Counted from the first letter of the stretch, positions 12,443-24,750 are shown. The stretch is 64,000 nt of DNA from Chaetoderma sp. LZ-2023a (GCA_034401795.1 CM067367.1:35998880-36062879), one strand, 5' to 3'. Program-made: numbers and translations. The notes: generated by a model from the sequence alone, not told the origin.

Positions 12443-13995
12443 ATCGAATCCAGATCACTGACCACAAAACCTTACCTTTTTAAATATGTTTGCGCCGCGA
12501 GAGTAACTTCCAACTGACTCTGCAATCCATCATCACCTCGATTTGTAGGATAGACTTCCAACCGTTTCTCGGCACTGCATCATCTTCATATTCACTCATC
12601 ATCATTATTCCATCTCATCACTGAGAACACCACTGTATTCGTATTCATTGCTTCGTCATTATTGTTTCTTGAACTGTGTTTTAAACCACGATTCTGTGCT
12701 CGCTAGAGCTCTGGACTTCCATTACCTTTTTGTTAAGGATGCGCTTATTGTACACGACTTTTCTTACATTTTCTTATTGTTCAAGCTGTTGTGTTAAATG
12801 TTATACCATACCATTCTAATGTGCACGGCACTGTATAGATACCAGTCTGTTACCATACCTGGCAGCTCTATTACTTGACAACTATTTATTGCAATGGTCG
12901 TTTCCTAAGTGCACTTTATAATAGGAAGCCGTCCGATCATTCCAAATAATATCGAACCTCTACTTTTACTCAGGTCGTTTAGGCAGCTTTATGCACGCTC
13001 ATCTGCTACTTGGAAAATCACTCACTAGACCGCAGCACACTTGAAATAACCTCTGTCTACACGCAACACCAAGGATAGGTAGAAAGCTCGTAACACAAGT
13101 TCTCCGCACTCGCCGCCATAAGTTCACCTAGCACCCCTTGCAGAAACACAGGTTTTTACTCATAAATTATACATACGATAGGGAAATCACATGAGAAATC
13201 GTTTTCCTTGCTTTCCTTGCCTTGATAAGCAACTCTCAGGCTACGAACTTGGAAACATTGTATATCTCTCTCACCTGACATTGCTGATGTCCTAACCGTT
13301 GGGGCCGATAGACGAGGAATGGCTATGACATCGACCATGTCAGCCATACTCGCTGTCCTCAGTACGTACTCATAGTCCCTAACTTTAATGTAGGACTAGC
13401 CGGCAACCTTTCACAAGTTCACATAGCGGCACCTCTTAACTGTAACACTCGCCGAAAGAACGGAATAATGAGATGCATGCGCCGCAGCTGACTTTTTGTT
13501 TGTCTTGTTCGTAGCTGTTTTAAATATGTGTGCTTGCATGTGCTTTCTAAAATATTTATGAATGCATGCGCTGTCTTAAATATTTGTGTTGCATGTTCAT
13601 TGTATGTGTTTTGTATACCGTTTGCTGCTGCATGTGTACCTAGTCAGTATGTAACCATCGACGTGATCTCGCAAGACAGTGTACATAAATCTTTCTCATA
13701 AGTCGGACACTGAATGGACGATCTTGGTTTCCCCTTGATCAGTCCGCTGTTTGAAATGCCCTAGTCCGTACAGGAGACTCACGCACTAACTCTTAACTTG
13801 TGTCGCATATTTCACTGCACTACCAAATGCATGGGTACGTGTGCTTTTTGTAGCTGTTTCCACCCCTGTATCCGTGTCTGTTTCTGGCTTTTTTTTTTTA
13901 TTGTTTTTCACTCGCGGATTTGATGCACCTCTAAAACGATATGCGTAAGTCAGTCAATACATTATGCTAGGTCCTGTCCTTGAGCAACTTACCCC
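12443..13995. other. No gene recognised
   Basis: Mixed sequence without convincing ORFs or repeats. The minus ORF at 13,156-13,347 has no recognisable feature. Confidence 0.4.

Positions 13996-14005
<10 letters not shown>

Positions 14006-14036
<31 letters not shown>
14006..14036 (+). repeat. Short (GA)n microsatellite
   Basis: About 28 bp of alternating AG after a TATATATA stretch. Confidence 0.9.
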
Positions 14037-14039
<3 letters not shown>

Positions 14040-14447
14040 ACACAGCTGATGCTGCACCCCTCACCCACCCCCCACCCCACCCCCGAAAGCCGTGCTACAT
14101 GGTGCAAAATCTACAGGCGATTTTCACCATCACGATATGATTCTCAAAGAAGTGACGCTCTGTAGACAAACTAACAATGTCATAGAGAGAACATATACCT
14201 GAACAACATCCTATGGGAGTTGTACCCTAGACACCGTCTGACGACCTCCCACGGTTTGCCCCTTGGGGAACCTGTGCCCCCCACTCCACCACAGATTTGT
14301 AAGCACATATATCACATACGACGATCGCCTCGACAGTCATGTATATACCCTGTATCTGTCTTATGGATCAGACATTGTTTATAGATAGTTTTAGATGATA
14401 TTAGTATTCCTTTAATACATTTCAAAACATTGCATAGAAACCAATTT

Positions 14448-14646
14448 TAACCCTTTACCAACAAAATTTGCTCATACAATTTCCTTTTTCTCATAGAAAA
14501 TGTCCATTTGCAGACCAAGAGAAAACTATTTTTGAAAATTTACCACTAGAATGACTGGCTCGGCTTCTCTTGGTCTGCAAATTGCCAAAATTTCTCAAAA
14601 CCACTTCAGAAGCCGCCCTTGGCTGATATGAGTGTTAAAGGGTTAA
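14448..14646. mobile_element. Foldback / MITE-like element, family C, copy 1
   Basis: About 200 bp bounded by inverted TTAACCCTTTA-type ends (TAACCCTTTACC at the left, GTTAAAGGGTTAA at the right). The inside carries inverted AGACCAAGAGAA / TTCTCTTGGTCT arms and the shared phrase GACTGGCTCGG. The same ends and phrase recur at 15,751-16,117. Confidence 0.55.
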
Positions 14647-14649
14647 GAA

Positions 14650-15240
14650 CGTAATCTCGACATTTGACTGATAGCCTCGGCCTAATGAAAGAGTATTCTT
14701 AAAACTGTCAAATTTAACTTACCTGTGAGGGATGTGTGGATTTGTGGAAAAACTCTATATATCTGGTTCTGCAGAAATCGTGGCATCACTAATTCCTTGA
14801 TGTCGACGAAAAATTAATTTACAACATTTCAACAAGGGCAGTGTGTGCGTGTGGTGCGCTTGAAAAAGAATTATGAGATATTAAATAGAATGCCAGAATG
14901 ACAAAGCAAAACACTAATGACAATTCACTTAAATTGTCGTGATGCAAGATCAATGTTCGTACATGTAAAGCGCCGTAAACATTATAAGTTTTAGGTACAT
15001 ATCAAGGTTCGTTTGGAAACGCATTATCGAGTGTAAATTCACATCAGCGGATTTATTATCTCGAAATACTTCTGCTGATACATCCGCATTGACAAATAGT
15101 TGCATGAGATTAGACCACAATTTTAATGGCGTTGCATTGCGACATAGGATAAATAAATCATAAATGTCTACCCCGTGCACTCCAATATTTACTAATGGCC
15201 AGAATTATAAAAATTAATTCTTCATTATTCACCTGTTTCA
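14650..15240 (+). repeat. Dispersed repeat, family D, copy 1
   Basis: This segment is homologous to the reverse complement of 55,690-56,175. Matching anchors in order: AAAACTGTCAAATTT, TTACCTGTGAGG, ATGACAAAGCAAA, CAAGGTTCGTTTGGAAACGC and ATTCACATCA. Identity is uneven, so the copies are old. No ORF in it is shared by both copies. The minus ORF at 14,950-15,180 is therefore treated as spurious. Confidence 0.65.
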
Positions 15241-15540
15241 GTTATTTTCACAAGTGGGAAGGATTATAAATGTTAGATAGTAATCATAACGTAGTCATTT
15301 GCACCTCGATGCCAACTTGCTGAATGGTAATTTTAAAGTAAATTTGACTATTGCAAATCGAATAGATTCAAAATATTATAGCGCCTTCTGCCCGATGGTC
15401 TAGAAATTGAGACTCTGGAAATTCATATGTTTAAAGTGGAACGTTTCTTCTGTCAAGTTTATTGGTTAAGCCGGCCAAGAACCTCCTCGACAGTGGTCCT
15501 GCGATGGCAAGAAAAGACTATTTCTGAAATTTTCGACTGT

Positions 15541-15571
15541 AATGACTGGCTCGGTAACCGAGACAGTCATT
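15541..15571. repeat. Short palindrome related to family C
   Basis: AATGACTGGCTCGGTAACCG plus its inverse form a hairpin with almost no loop. The flank GAAAAGACTATTTCTGAAA matches the family C copies, so this is a partial copy. Confidence 0.6.
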
Positions 15572-15750
15572 TCAGAGAAAACATTTTAAAACAGAGTCTT
15601 CTCTAATTCTGCACCTGGGCATTGACTAAGGAAATACAAACTTAATTTTCGCGCAGAAATAGTGCCATCACAATGACAAATCAATTTATATATTTTAACC
15701 CATCTTGTGTTAACAGCGCCTTAAAGCGCTCAAACTGCTTTTCATATCAA

Positions 15751-16117
15751 TTAACCGTTTAGTGATCAAAATATTTCCAAGAAAATTAAAATTTTAATAT
15801 TTAAATTTACAAAAATGCCTTTCTGAAGTCCTGAAAATCAATATTCCGCAAGACGACTGCAGACGCTGTTTCTACACGGCTTGGTCATTAATGGACTAAT
15901 TCTTAAGGTAAATGACATTTCTATTTAACCAGTGTCTATTTGGACGATATGAGAAGACTATTTTTGAAAATTTACCACCGAAATGGCTGGCTCGGTTACC
16001 GAGCCAGCCATTTCGGTGGTTAATTTTCAAAAATAGTTTACTCTTGGCCTGCAAATGGACATTCCTCAATACCACTGCAGGGGCCGGTTTTGGCCTGGTT
16101 GACCGTTAGAGGGTTAA
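15751..16117. mobile_element. Foldback / MITE-like element, family C, copy 2, with near-perfect cruciform
   Basis: Bounded by inverted ends (TTAACCGTTTAGTG at the left, GTTAGAGGGTTAA at the right). The centre (15,956-16,037) is an almost perfect palindrome with arms of about 40 bp and a single central base, meeting at GGCTCGGTTACCGAGCC. Such DNA can extrude a cruciform and is typical of foldback transposons. Confidence 0.65.
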
Positions 16118-16119
16118 GT

Positions 16120-16745
16120 TGACACAAGAGGGGTTAAATAGGAGCGGCTATTACAGCTGTTACACAATGTGACGCTGAGGCGACGCGTGCATAAAATCAT
16201 CACGCAACGGATAGAAACGCAGAGTAACATGACAGAATCATGGCCCCTGTTCGACAAAATTGCCATGACACAGGACAAACGTCCACATAAATGGCACTAG
16301 CAATATGTAATATGACTAAATAGCAATATTTTCCCAAGAGAACCACCAACCATCGAGCAAATCGAAAATAACAATGTCCGAGCCGGCAAACTGTGACGTA
16401 TTTGCGAGCATGGGGACCTTGGTAATCAGGCTGCTCCTGCTTGCTGCTATGTAATATCCAATTAATCACAAAAATTCTGTCCATCATCCCCGTATAATTA
16501 TTAATTGATCGATCCACTGGCGTGTGGATCATTAGCCACCGTTCAATAAATCAGCCACTAGATCAGGCAACCAATCAATAAATCAGTCAAGTGAATAATC
16601 AGTCACAGCTACCAGTCAGCGCGTGCATCTAGGCAACTTGGAAGACTGGATGAATGGACAGGGTCTAGAAGGTTGGTTTTGCTGCACACTCCAAGAAAAA
16701 TGATGTGACGGGGGAAGGACCTTGAAGGGGTACCCTTTCAATGAC
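16120..16745. other. No gene recognised
   Basis: Contains a 110-codon minus ORF (16,200-16,532) with two hydrophobic patches but no recognisable family. Short AATCAGTCA-type repeats occur near 16,550-16,610. Confidence 0.35.
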
Positions 16746-16751
16746 GTCTGT

Positions 16752-16932
16752 ATGCCAGTGCATGCCTGAGTGAGTAGGTGTGTGTGTGCGTGCATGCATA
16801 GATGCGTGCGCACTGTATGCGTGTGTGTGCATGGATTCATGCGCGTGCGTGCGTGCGTGCGTGCGTGCGCGCGCGCGTGCGTGTGCGTGCGTGCGCGTGC
16901 GTATGCGTGTGCGTGTGCGTGTGCGTGTGCGT

Positions 16933-16968
<36 letters not shown>

Positions 16969-17142
16969 ATGCGTGTGCGCCCGCACGTGTGTGCATGCTG
17001 GCGGCCTGGCGTGCTGTCGTGCTGGCATACGCGTGTGCATTCGTGTGGGCGGGCTGGCTGGCAGACTGGCATGAGTGCGTACGTACATGCGTGCATGTAT
17101 ACGTGCGCGAGTGCGTGTGTGCGTGCGCGTATGCGTGCGTTA
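16752..17142 (+). repeat. TG/CG alternating purine-pyrimidine microsatellite
   Basis: About 390 bp dominated by TGTG, TGCG and GTGCGTGC units. Overlapping Cys/Val/Arg and His/Thr/Ala ORFs on both strands are artefacts. The alternating purine-pyrimidine pattern has Z-DNA potential. Confidence 0.9.
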
Positions 17143-17149
17143 GGTGCTA

Positions 17150-17640
17150 TAAGAAGCCATATAAAATTAATATTCCCGGCCATGGCCTTTTCACATCAAC
17201 CCGACCGTGATACTCCGCTCGATTTGATGCCATAGCTATGGTACTGTGAATGGGTCATTCATCGAGCGAGCGAGTGATTAAATGAGCGAGTGAACTATTG
17301 ATTGATTCATCTTGTGGACTATTAATTATTATTTGCTTAAGTGATTGACCCATCCATTGACCATTTCATTCATTGGGTAATTGAACCCTTGATTGATCGA
17401 TGAATGGTCTGCTGATTGGTAAATTGGTGGATTTACTAGCACAAAAGAGAGATCCATTTTTAGCTAAGCACGGCCAGGCATACAAGTGTTCCTATATTTC
17501 CTATATTTTTCTATGTTTATTTTTTAGCAATTCCTATATTTCCTATATTTTGATCAAAACCTTCTATATTTCATATATTTCTAATTATTTTCAGCAAAGC
17601 AATCATTAGTAATAAACAGCTAGTTTTTATAGCCGAAAGA
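17150..17640. other. No gene recognised
   Basis: AT-rich, with short degenerate repeats GAATGA/GATTGATTGA (17,250-17,400) and TTCCTATATTTCCTATATTT (17,490-17,580). Confidence 0.4.
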
Positions 17641-18720
17641 TCCACATTGCTGCAGCTCCTGAAGGTGTTGGACAATTGAACAGAAAAGCTGGATGATGAC
17701 TACGACATAGATTTAATTTATTTTGATTTATGAAAGCATACGACTGTACGACATTCTGAAGAAACTAGCTATCTACGGAATAAAAGGCAGAGTTCATGAG
17801 TGCATTAATTGTGGCATTCCTATCCAACAGTAAAGTGGAGAGTAATTACGAACAGTGCAGCATCAACATGAGCAGATGTGTTGGTACACAATGGAGTGTG
17901 CGCGGTCCTTTGCTTTTTGTCTTATATATAAAATGACCTGCTTGTTCTGTTAACTTCAGATACATACACTTATTCAGATGACCCAAGGGTTTTGCATAAA
18001 ATCAACTGTAAAGAAGATGAAAGAGAACTGCAGAAGAATTTGCACAGACTTCAAAATTGGTCAAATGATTGGCTGTTACGCTTTCACCCAGATAAAAGCA
18101 AACTGATGAGTGTAGGAAGGGTGCTAGAGCACAATGCCAGCCACTCATATTCTTTCACGAGAGGGGAAGGAATCAGAAAAGCCATCCCATATGTTTTCAA
18201 GGGTCGTAATGGAAAAGATCTTGGTGTTACCGTGGACAATAAATTAACTTTTGAAGACCATATAAATGAAAAAGTAAACAATGCGATGTTGCAATCATTG
18301 GAAATGTGCAAAGAAGTTAATTCTTGAGCTAAAGGATATGCCTATGAATCGCGGCTGAGCAAACTAAAGCTATGCCTCACCCACTTATCGCAGATTATGG
18401 GGAGACATGATCGAAACGTATACCATGATTCATGGTATATATGATAAGGACGTGTACCCCAAGATACTGCTCAGTGAATTCACTAAAAGTTGTCGATGTA
18501 CCAACTGTGAAAGCATTCGAGATCCGTCAAGATGCGCACTGGAAGAACCAAACCATTCTATACGAGTACGGTTTCGCTGTAGACGCCTCAAGACACAACA
18601 CATCAGTTCTCGGTGAGTTTAATGAAGACAATAATGAAGATCTGGACATAAAGGAAAACCTGACATCCAGTGACAATCTAAGAGTGCACAAGCGATTTAG
18701 AACATAGTAGAAGAACACTG
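17640..18720 (+). pseudogene. Non-LTR retrotransposon (LINE) reverse-transcriptase fragment
   Basis: A decayed RT read in several frames. Recognisable blocks in order: a palm motif A region (YDIDLIYFDL then KAYD, about 17,705-17,740), the segment ending LLFVLYIK (about 17,910), a catalytic motif C seen as YSDD (about 17,961) in place of the usual Y/FADD, then the thumb region LQNWSNDWLLRFHPDKSKLM in the ORF 17,992-18,327, the phrase KDLGVTVDNKLTFEDHI, and after another frameshift GDMIETYTMIHGIYDKDV (about 18,400-18,455). The order is that of CR1/jockey-like LINEs. No endonuclease or intact 3' tail was found, so the copy is truncated. Confidence 0.85.
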
Positions 18721-19371
18721 GCTTTTGTTGATGAAAAATGCTGTGATTATGATGGGACACCATTGCACTCTATTAGTGAAATTGGCTTCTGCCAAATTAT
18801 GGACTGCCTTTTCACGTCACTGGTAGATTGATCATGGCCGAAATATAAAGACATTTCCCGTCGTCAAAGGTCACAGTGTGTATTTTCCATGTATATAATT
18901 AACAATTAAGACACTAAATCATGACAATATATCATCGTGTCCTAGCAGCAGAGATTAGACTTACGTGGATCTCCATTCCGTTATCACTTTGCTTGCCTCT
19001 ACCAACATGGATGTGCTATAATGGAAGGACATTTCTTTCCAACGGTGAGCGCCCTTATATCCGTTGTTAAATTCTGATTATATACATTGTATATACATGT
19101 ACAATTTGATCAAAGTTTGAAAATAATAAGATACAGGAGAGATGAATCCCCTCTGGTTAAAAAATTAAAAAGGAATATGACAAGTTCATTCCCTACCTCT
19201 ATGATATTCACTCCATGAGCTTCTATCCAAGACCCCTTGGTGTTTTCGATCATACGTGCCCCTTGGTCTTTCCTCGCTGGAACACGGAATTTAAGAAGAG
19301 GGAAGTGTGATGGAAGATGATTGTTCCAGTCATCAGTGTGTTATGGGATCCAGCAATTATGACTTGGAAAG

Positions 19372-19421
<50 letters not shown>

Positions 19422-20855
19422 GAATTCCCAATATTGTTGTGAATCATATGCTGCTCGGCAGGTACAGGATATATATTAGGAAATCGAGAACTGAGTGGCG
19501 TTCATTGTACTGTACGACAGTGTAGGTGTGTTTGAAGCAATTATCGGGATCTGGGGAATATTTCCTTATGTACGTTTATTACAGGACAGCAAGAAATGGG
19601 TCATTGATCTACGGCCCAATTTATATGACATCACTAAGCAAAGTTCTAGTATCCCGAGGACCATACACTTAGTTGTTAGGACGATCTTATGCAGACTTAG
19701 GGTACGGCAGTGGCAAAGCTATCACTACACTACTGCAGACATGAGTACGACATACCTTACCATATCAGGGACCTTAGAAATCCGGGGAAATAATTTAAGG
19801 CAAATAATGGAAGGATCTATTTCTGGCGATGCCACGCCCATGTCTAACTAATCTCACCCACTTTGTGCACGCGCCGCAATCGATCTGGATCTTTGAAACC
19901 TGATTTCACAGAATCTAAATCTGAGGGTATATGCACAGTTATGTTGTTGACTGTTTTGATAAGTTAACTGGGGTCTCCAATTAGAAAAACCCAACAGAAT
20001 GTTTATCAAACTGTAAATTTATCAAATACAGACAATCCGTACACTTACTTATACATATGAAGTCATTGTATGACAATAACTTTAAATACATCATTTTGCA
20101 AGAATCTTCGGTGGCTGTGGTGTCATCTGCAAGAGTGTGCGTGTGGGTGGCAAATTCTTTCAATCATTCACTGGTCCGGCGAAGTATGGCATTGCGTTCT
20201 CGACAAGTTTTCTGCGATCTTTACTTCACACACTCTGATAGATGAGGCGAGGAGGAGTGATTGTTCTTTTCACTGTTCGGACAGCTTTACAACAAGGGGC
20301 CTTGCAGACTTGCAGTGTAGTGTTAAGATTTGTTGTTATTCTTAACATATCCTACTACATTTGTGGCTGGGACTTCGATGCTCTTGACAAAGCCTCGCTT
20401 GGATTAATGTTGATATCGATTGTTACTATCTGTTCCCCAGGGTGTGGGGTTAGCTCTTCGTTGACAATGCAATTTACTGGGCCAGGGCTGGGCCATACTG
20501 TTCGTGTTTTCATGGTATTCGTCCAGTACTGGCTCAGTAACTGGCGTTATTAGGGTTGTGTGGTGTTTAGGTGGTGCTGTTGTTGCACTAGAGCTCGTTG
20601 GTGCTCGCCAATTGGGGATCTACCCTGTCCATGATGTTCAGTGACGATAGGGGTGTTTGAAGGCTGTGTTTGTGGCAAAGAGGCCATGGACTCTGACGAA
20701 GGATGCTCGTGTAGCTTCATTGCCATTGTGTTATGGCATATGACTCCCTATACACATGCTAAGTCCATGCATGCTTGAAAGGCACTGTTCTCTTACTCTT
20801 ACCGCTCTGATATCAAACATTTAAATTTTCAAATTAAATTAAAAGATGAACTTCT
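18720..20855. other. No gene recognised; one (GA)n tract
   Basis: A 46-bp (GA)n microsatellite lies at 19,374-19,420. ORFs such as 19,495-19,851 and 20,242-20,553 (plus) carry no recognisable domain; the latter has hydrophobic stretches but no family match. Confidence 0.4.
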
Positions 20856-20858
20856 GTT

Positions 20859-20948
20859 CATTTTTCAACAAATTTGGTGGAAGATGTTGCTGTTGTCCAA
20901 TACCGCCCGTGGAACAGCAACATCGTCCACCAAAATTGTTGAAAAATG
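20859..20948. repeat. Foldback hairpin, about 36-bp arms
   Basis: CATTTTTCAACAAATTTGGT and the following GGAAGATGTTGCTGTTG pair with the inverted copy ending ATTGTTGAAAAATG, separated by about 12 bp. It resembles the hairpin cores of the MITE families but is not clearly the same sequence. Confidence 0.65.
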
Positions 20949-21310
20949 TAGACCAGTTGCTTTGCTATTGACACAGTAAAAGATAGAATATTGGTACGTG
21001 TTAAGGGGTATGGTGTCTTACGAATATAGTCAAGAAACATTCAAGGCGTCTGAGTGATTAGAATCAAATGTTTGGAATGAGTTAAGGAATATATAAATGT
21101 TTTATATCTGATTGTGGAAATATTTTAAACAATCGGTTAGTAATTATGAAATATAATAAAAAGGAAATCATTTACAACAGCGGCTATACGTAGGATTGTT
21201 CAAAAGCATACATGAATTTTATTATGTGTTCATCCATGTAGCTGTCACGATAGGAAAGGATTCAGACAAACTCTTGCTGACCACTACGTTCATCAATAGC
21301 TGATCGCAAA

Positions 21311-21571
21311 ATGAAGCTAAAGCATAGAAAATTAAAATTCAGCATTGGAATAGTTAGTTTTTGCACGTCAAAGTCGCACCAAAACTGGCTATGCTGTGGG
21401 ATGGAAGCTAACAGCACGGATCTCTGTGATCGCCATCTCGGTTGCATTATACCAGCCATGCATCTGATCGAACCTGGACATCCATACGTCACCGCGCCCC
21501 TGTGCAGAGAATATATCAATGGTAGCTGTCGGAAAGAGATCCCATGTACCAAATCCGAACACCATTTGCAG
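21311..21571 (+). CDS. Candidate cysteine-rich exon with CCCH-like spacing
   Basis: The plus ORF opens at 21,311 and includes LCREYINGSCRKEIPCTKSEHH, a C-x7-C-x5-C-x4-H pattern close to CCCH zinc fingers such as those of muscleblind-type proteins. Four further cysteines lie upstream (WLCC, DLCDRHLGC). A good donor, CAG followed by GTAGTT, lies right after this motif at about 21,571, so the ORF's last codons would be intronic. The acceptor and neighbouring exons were not identified. It could equally be a chance ORF. Confidence 0.25.
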
Positions 21572-21779
21572 GTAGTTTGTGGCATTGTTCAGTTCAATAA
21601 GAATGTTTCCAAATGGACCGTGGTTGTATGTTCCTGAAATATAATACAGCTAAGCCAAGCCGAGTGAATTGCATATTTTATATACTCCCACAAAGCGGGT
21701 CGTATTATGTGATGACGCTCACTATCGACATGTCCCTCCATCCATCTGTCGATCTGTCTCTCTACCTGTTTGTCTGTCT

Positions 21780-22990
21780 GTTTTAACGTCTATCTAATTA
21801 TTGCCTGATCCATATCTCGAAGACTTTTGAATCTAGACTCACGATTTCCTTCAACTGATACATATGGGGAGATTTACTCTCAAATGATTGTATTCGTCAA
21901 AATTGCCTTGTTCGAGATAGTTGGCCGAAAGTTTAGATCTTCCACTCACAATATTTTTCAGTAGATACATTAAGTACCTATAGGTCTCGGTGAAGTATTA
22001 TGAATTTAAATTCCATCAATATTAGTGTTATTTTTCTTGGAATACTTAAAAATCTTGGAAGATATACTACTGGGATAAGAGGTACCATGATTTTATTTCG
22101 TCAAATTATGTCCATATTCACTGGTATTATTACCCTTGGAAAACATATTTGTAAACATTTTCTTGAGCGCTTCAGATTTCATAGAGTTTCGAATCAAATT
22201 ACAATTTTTTCTGAAAATGTATTAGGGACGCAATGTTGGGATTGCATATGAGTAAAACCTGTTAATATTCGCCATAGTTATTTCCCCTGAAAACTTTACA
22301 ATTCATCGAAATTTTCTTGTAAGAGCCAGATCTCAGAAATCTTTCAACATACTCTATCAATTTCCTTTTGATTATATACATTAGGCCATACGTATGCATC
22401 ACTTATCCTGATTTTGTCTTGACAAAATCCGTTCATATTATGTTAGCTATCTTAAAAAATTGAAATTCATCATAATTATCTTGTGTCGGCTACATCATGG
22501 AAGGTATTGAATTTACATTCACAATTCCTTGTCAGAGGATCTATTATGTATAGTCGAAATTATGTGAATCCATTTAAGCATAATCCGTCCATATTTGTTA
22601 GAGTTACTACACCATTGAAAGAATTCAAAGTCATACTTTCTTGTCTTTCAGACTCTGAGAGTTTTAACCGTGTACTCGCAATTGTTTTTCAACGAATGTA
22701 TACGTGGGAGATGCAGAGTCATGATTTCGTTTCTACAAAATCTGTCCATATTCACATGAGCTATTTCCCCTGACATAGGCTAGTTGAATTTTCTTATCCA
22801 GACCAAAGGTTTCGAATCTACACTCACAACTTTTGTTCAGTGAGTATGTTCCTGGAAATCACAACATCCTGACCTTGTTTTAGCGAAATAGGTTTGTATT
22901 TACCAGAGTTTAATGCCGTAAAATGTATTGAACATACTAGTTTTCGCAGGATACACTGAGAATTTCTAACAATATTTAGTTAAAATCTGA
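21780..22990 (+). repeat. Degenerate tandem array, unit about 170-220 bp
   Basis: Recurring phrases: CGTCAAATTATGTCCATATTCAC, AAAATCCGTTCATATT, CATAATCCGTCCATATTTG and AAAATCTGTCCATATTCAC, each followed by GAGCTATTTCCCCTGA-like and TTTCGAATCTACACTCAC-like segments. The units are old and divergent. ORFs inside (22,000-22,251 and 22,483-22,773) are repeat by-products. Confidence 0.55.
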
Positions 22991-23484
22991 TTCATGGATA
23001 AACATGTGGCAAAACCTAAGCTGTAATGCTGGTTCAGTGAGATCTATTCCAGTACACCAGAGTTATCGCCACTAAAATTATAAAACTCACAGACTATTGA
23101 CAGTGATAGTTCTTCAAACGTTATGTTTTCGGGCGTATGTTGAGCTTGACCAACACTTACACTCTTATTGATACAGGTACCATGGACGTGAAAGCACATG
23201 CGTGCGTGTGTGTGCGTGTGTGCAGGCGTGCGTACGTGCGTACGTGCGTGCATTTCTAGTCTTTGACGTTGTCAGTACACCATCTGCGTAATGAGGCTTA
23301 AGCAATCGATATTTTATCTGAAACTGACTATCTTTTTAAATATAGTCAGATGATTGCTCTGTTGATTGCTGTATTTAGACTTGTCACGTTGAAAGATAAT
23401 ATAAGGACCTACGTCGTTTGAAGATCAATGTTGTTGTGCCATGATGACATATACATGACTTTGTGTTTGATGGATACTTAATGG

Positions 23485-23918
23485 ATGATGCCAGTTTTAG
23501 CTATTCCCCACCAATCTCTAGCTAAGCTCCACCTATGGTTTGCCCGTGTTGAGATCAATCGCTCCCTGCACTTTCTAAATCTCAATTTCCAGAAAGCTAT
23601 AGAGGCAAGCTGTTCAATATTGAATAACCAATGGCAGCAACAACACCCAGTCGGATTAATTTCAAAATATTCAAGAGAATGTTTATTAAATAGTAAAAAC
23701 ATACAATTCGTACAACTTGAAGGACTATTAAGCGTTCATTACAGACTAAATATGTTATTCGTATAACAACGCATATTCCGTCTTCAAATATGCATTTGTG
23801 ACGTACTTATCTACGTCATTCATGACGTCATGATGACATCATTCACTATGATGTCATTCTACACGCCACCCAATTGATTATGACGTCATATGCTGGATGG
23901 ATAGAGTGGCCAGGTCTA
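23485..23918 (+). mobile_element. MITE family A, full-length copy 1
   Basis: Left end CCAGTTTTAGCTATTCCCC then CTAGCTAAGCTCCACC; core with CAAAATATTCAA hairpin arm; conserved TTTATTAAATAG; tail with several CRE-like TGACGTCA sites (around 23,824 and 23,880); right end TGGCCAGGTC. The two ends are imperfect inverted repeats of the family consensus GACCTTTCCAG. Confidence 0.7.
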
Positions 23919-24053
23919 TTGGAAAGAACTCAGAAAATCTTAAATATGTATAAACAGTTCGCTGACCTCTGACAAAATACAAGCATCTGAACAGTGCGTT
24001 AACAAATAAAACACATCAAACGCAAACGCCGGGATAACGGTACTAGAAAAATT

Positions 24054-24158
24054 GACCTTTCCAGTTTTAGCTATGCCCCGCCCAGCTCTAGCTAAGCTCC
24101 ACCCACACTTCGGCGTGTTGGGATCGAACGATCCCCGAATGCCCTAACTATTAATTTG
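24054..24158 (+). mobile_element. MITE family A, left half only
   Basis: Starts GACCTTTCCAGTTTTAGC and breaks off after AACTATTAATTT, where the virus-like block begins. The missing right half was not found after that block. Confidence 0.7.
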
Positions 24159-24750
24159 GCGACATGTTTTAGTTCCTGGTCGTTCTCATCATGCCAGATC
24201 TGAAGTTGTGGAGAGGTCATCGTTACATCAGTAATATGTTCGGTGTACTCCCAGAGGAACATCTTGTACCGCATCAAGGCCGGGTACACATGTGTGTTCT
24301 CTAGGAGGGAGAAGAGTGGCATTGCAACAGGCGTTTCTATGTTTGGTTGTAGGCTGAATTATGTGAAGCCCTCATTACATCCGATGGCATAGTACCCTTT
24401 CCCCTCCACATAGTAGGCAGGTCCATGAACCAGTGGAGCCAGGACTCGGTACTCACTGTTCACATACGTGGTGTCCAGGGTGTTGTTGCTCTGCATAATC
24501 TCCCACCTGCTCACCACCTGCGGGGCCTCTACATCCTTCGGCGTGGTGATCTCAAGCTTGAACTTGAGGGTCATGCTCCTAATCTCGTGGATCTGTCCCG
24601 AGTTAGTGAAGTCAATGTACTTCCCCACCATTGATAGAGGGTTTGCATCATGGATACTAGGTCGGTCAGACAGTTCTTCCGAGGATCGGTGTGGTGTGAG
24701 AGTGCGGGTTCAACTGCCCCATCTGGATGCTGTACATACTGCTGCATGTT
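24159..24750 (-). pseudogene. Virus-like block gene 1: candidate capsid-like protein (truncated)
   Basis: The gene opens with ATG near 24,747 (MQQYVQHPDG), preceded by a TTATATAC motif. It shifts frame near 24,640, then reads through MVGKYIDFTNSGQIHEIRS to an in-frame TAA (24,359-24,361), and continues in the same frame to about 24,160, where the MITE half begins, so the C-terminus is missing. Beta-rich composition and a segment PLFSLLENTHVYPALMRYK vaguely recall double-jelly-roll capsid proteins of Polinton/adintovirus-type elements, but that is inference. A structure-based search is needed to decide. Confidence 0.45.

Noticed and set aside
16616-17235. ORFs of 80-170 codons rich in His/Thr/Ala or Cys/Val/Arg
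   Set aside because: Produced by the TG/CG alternating microsatellite; no flanking protein features.
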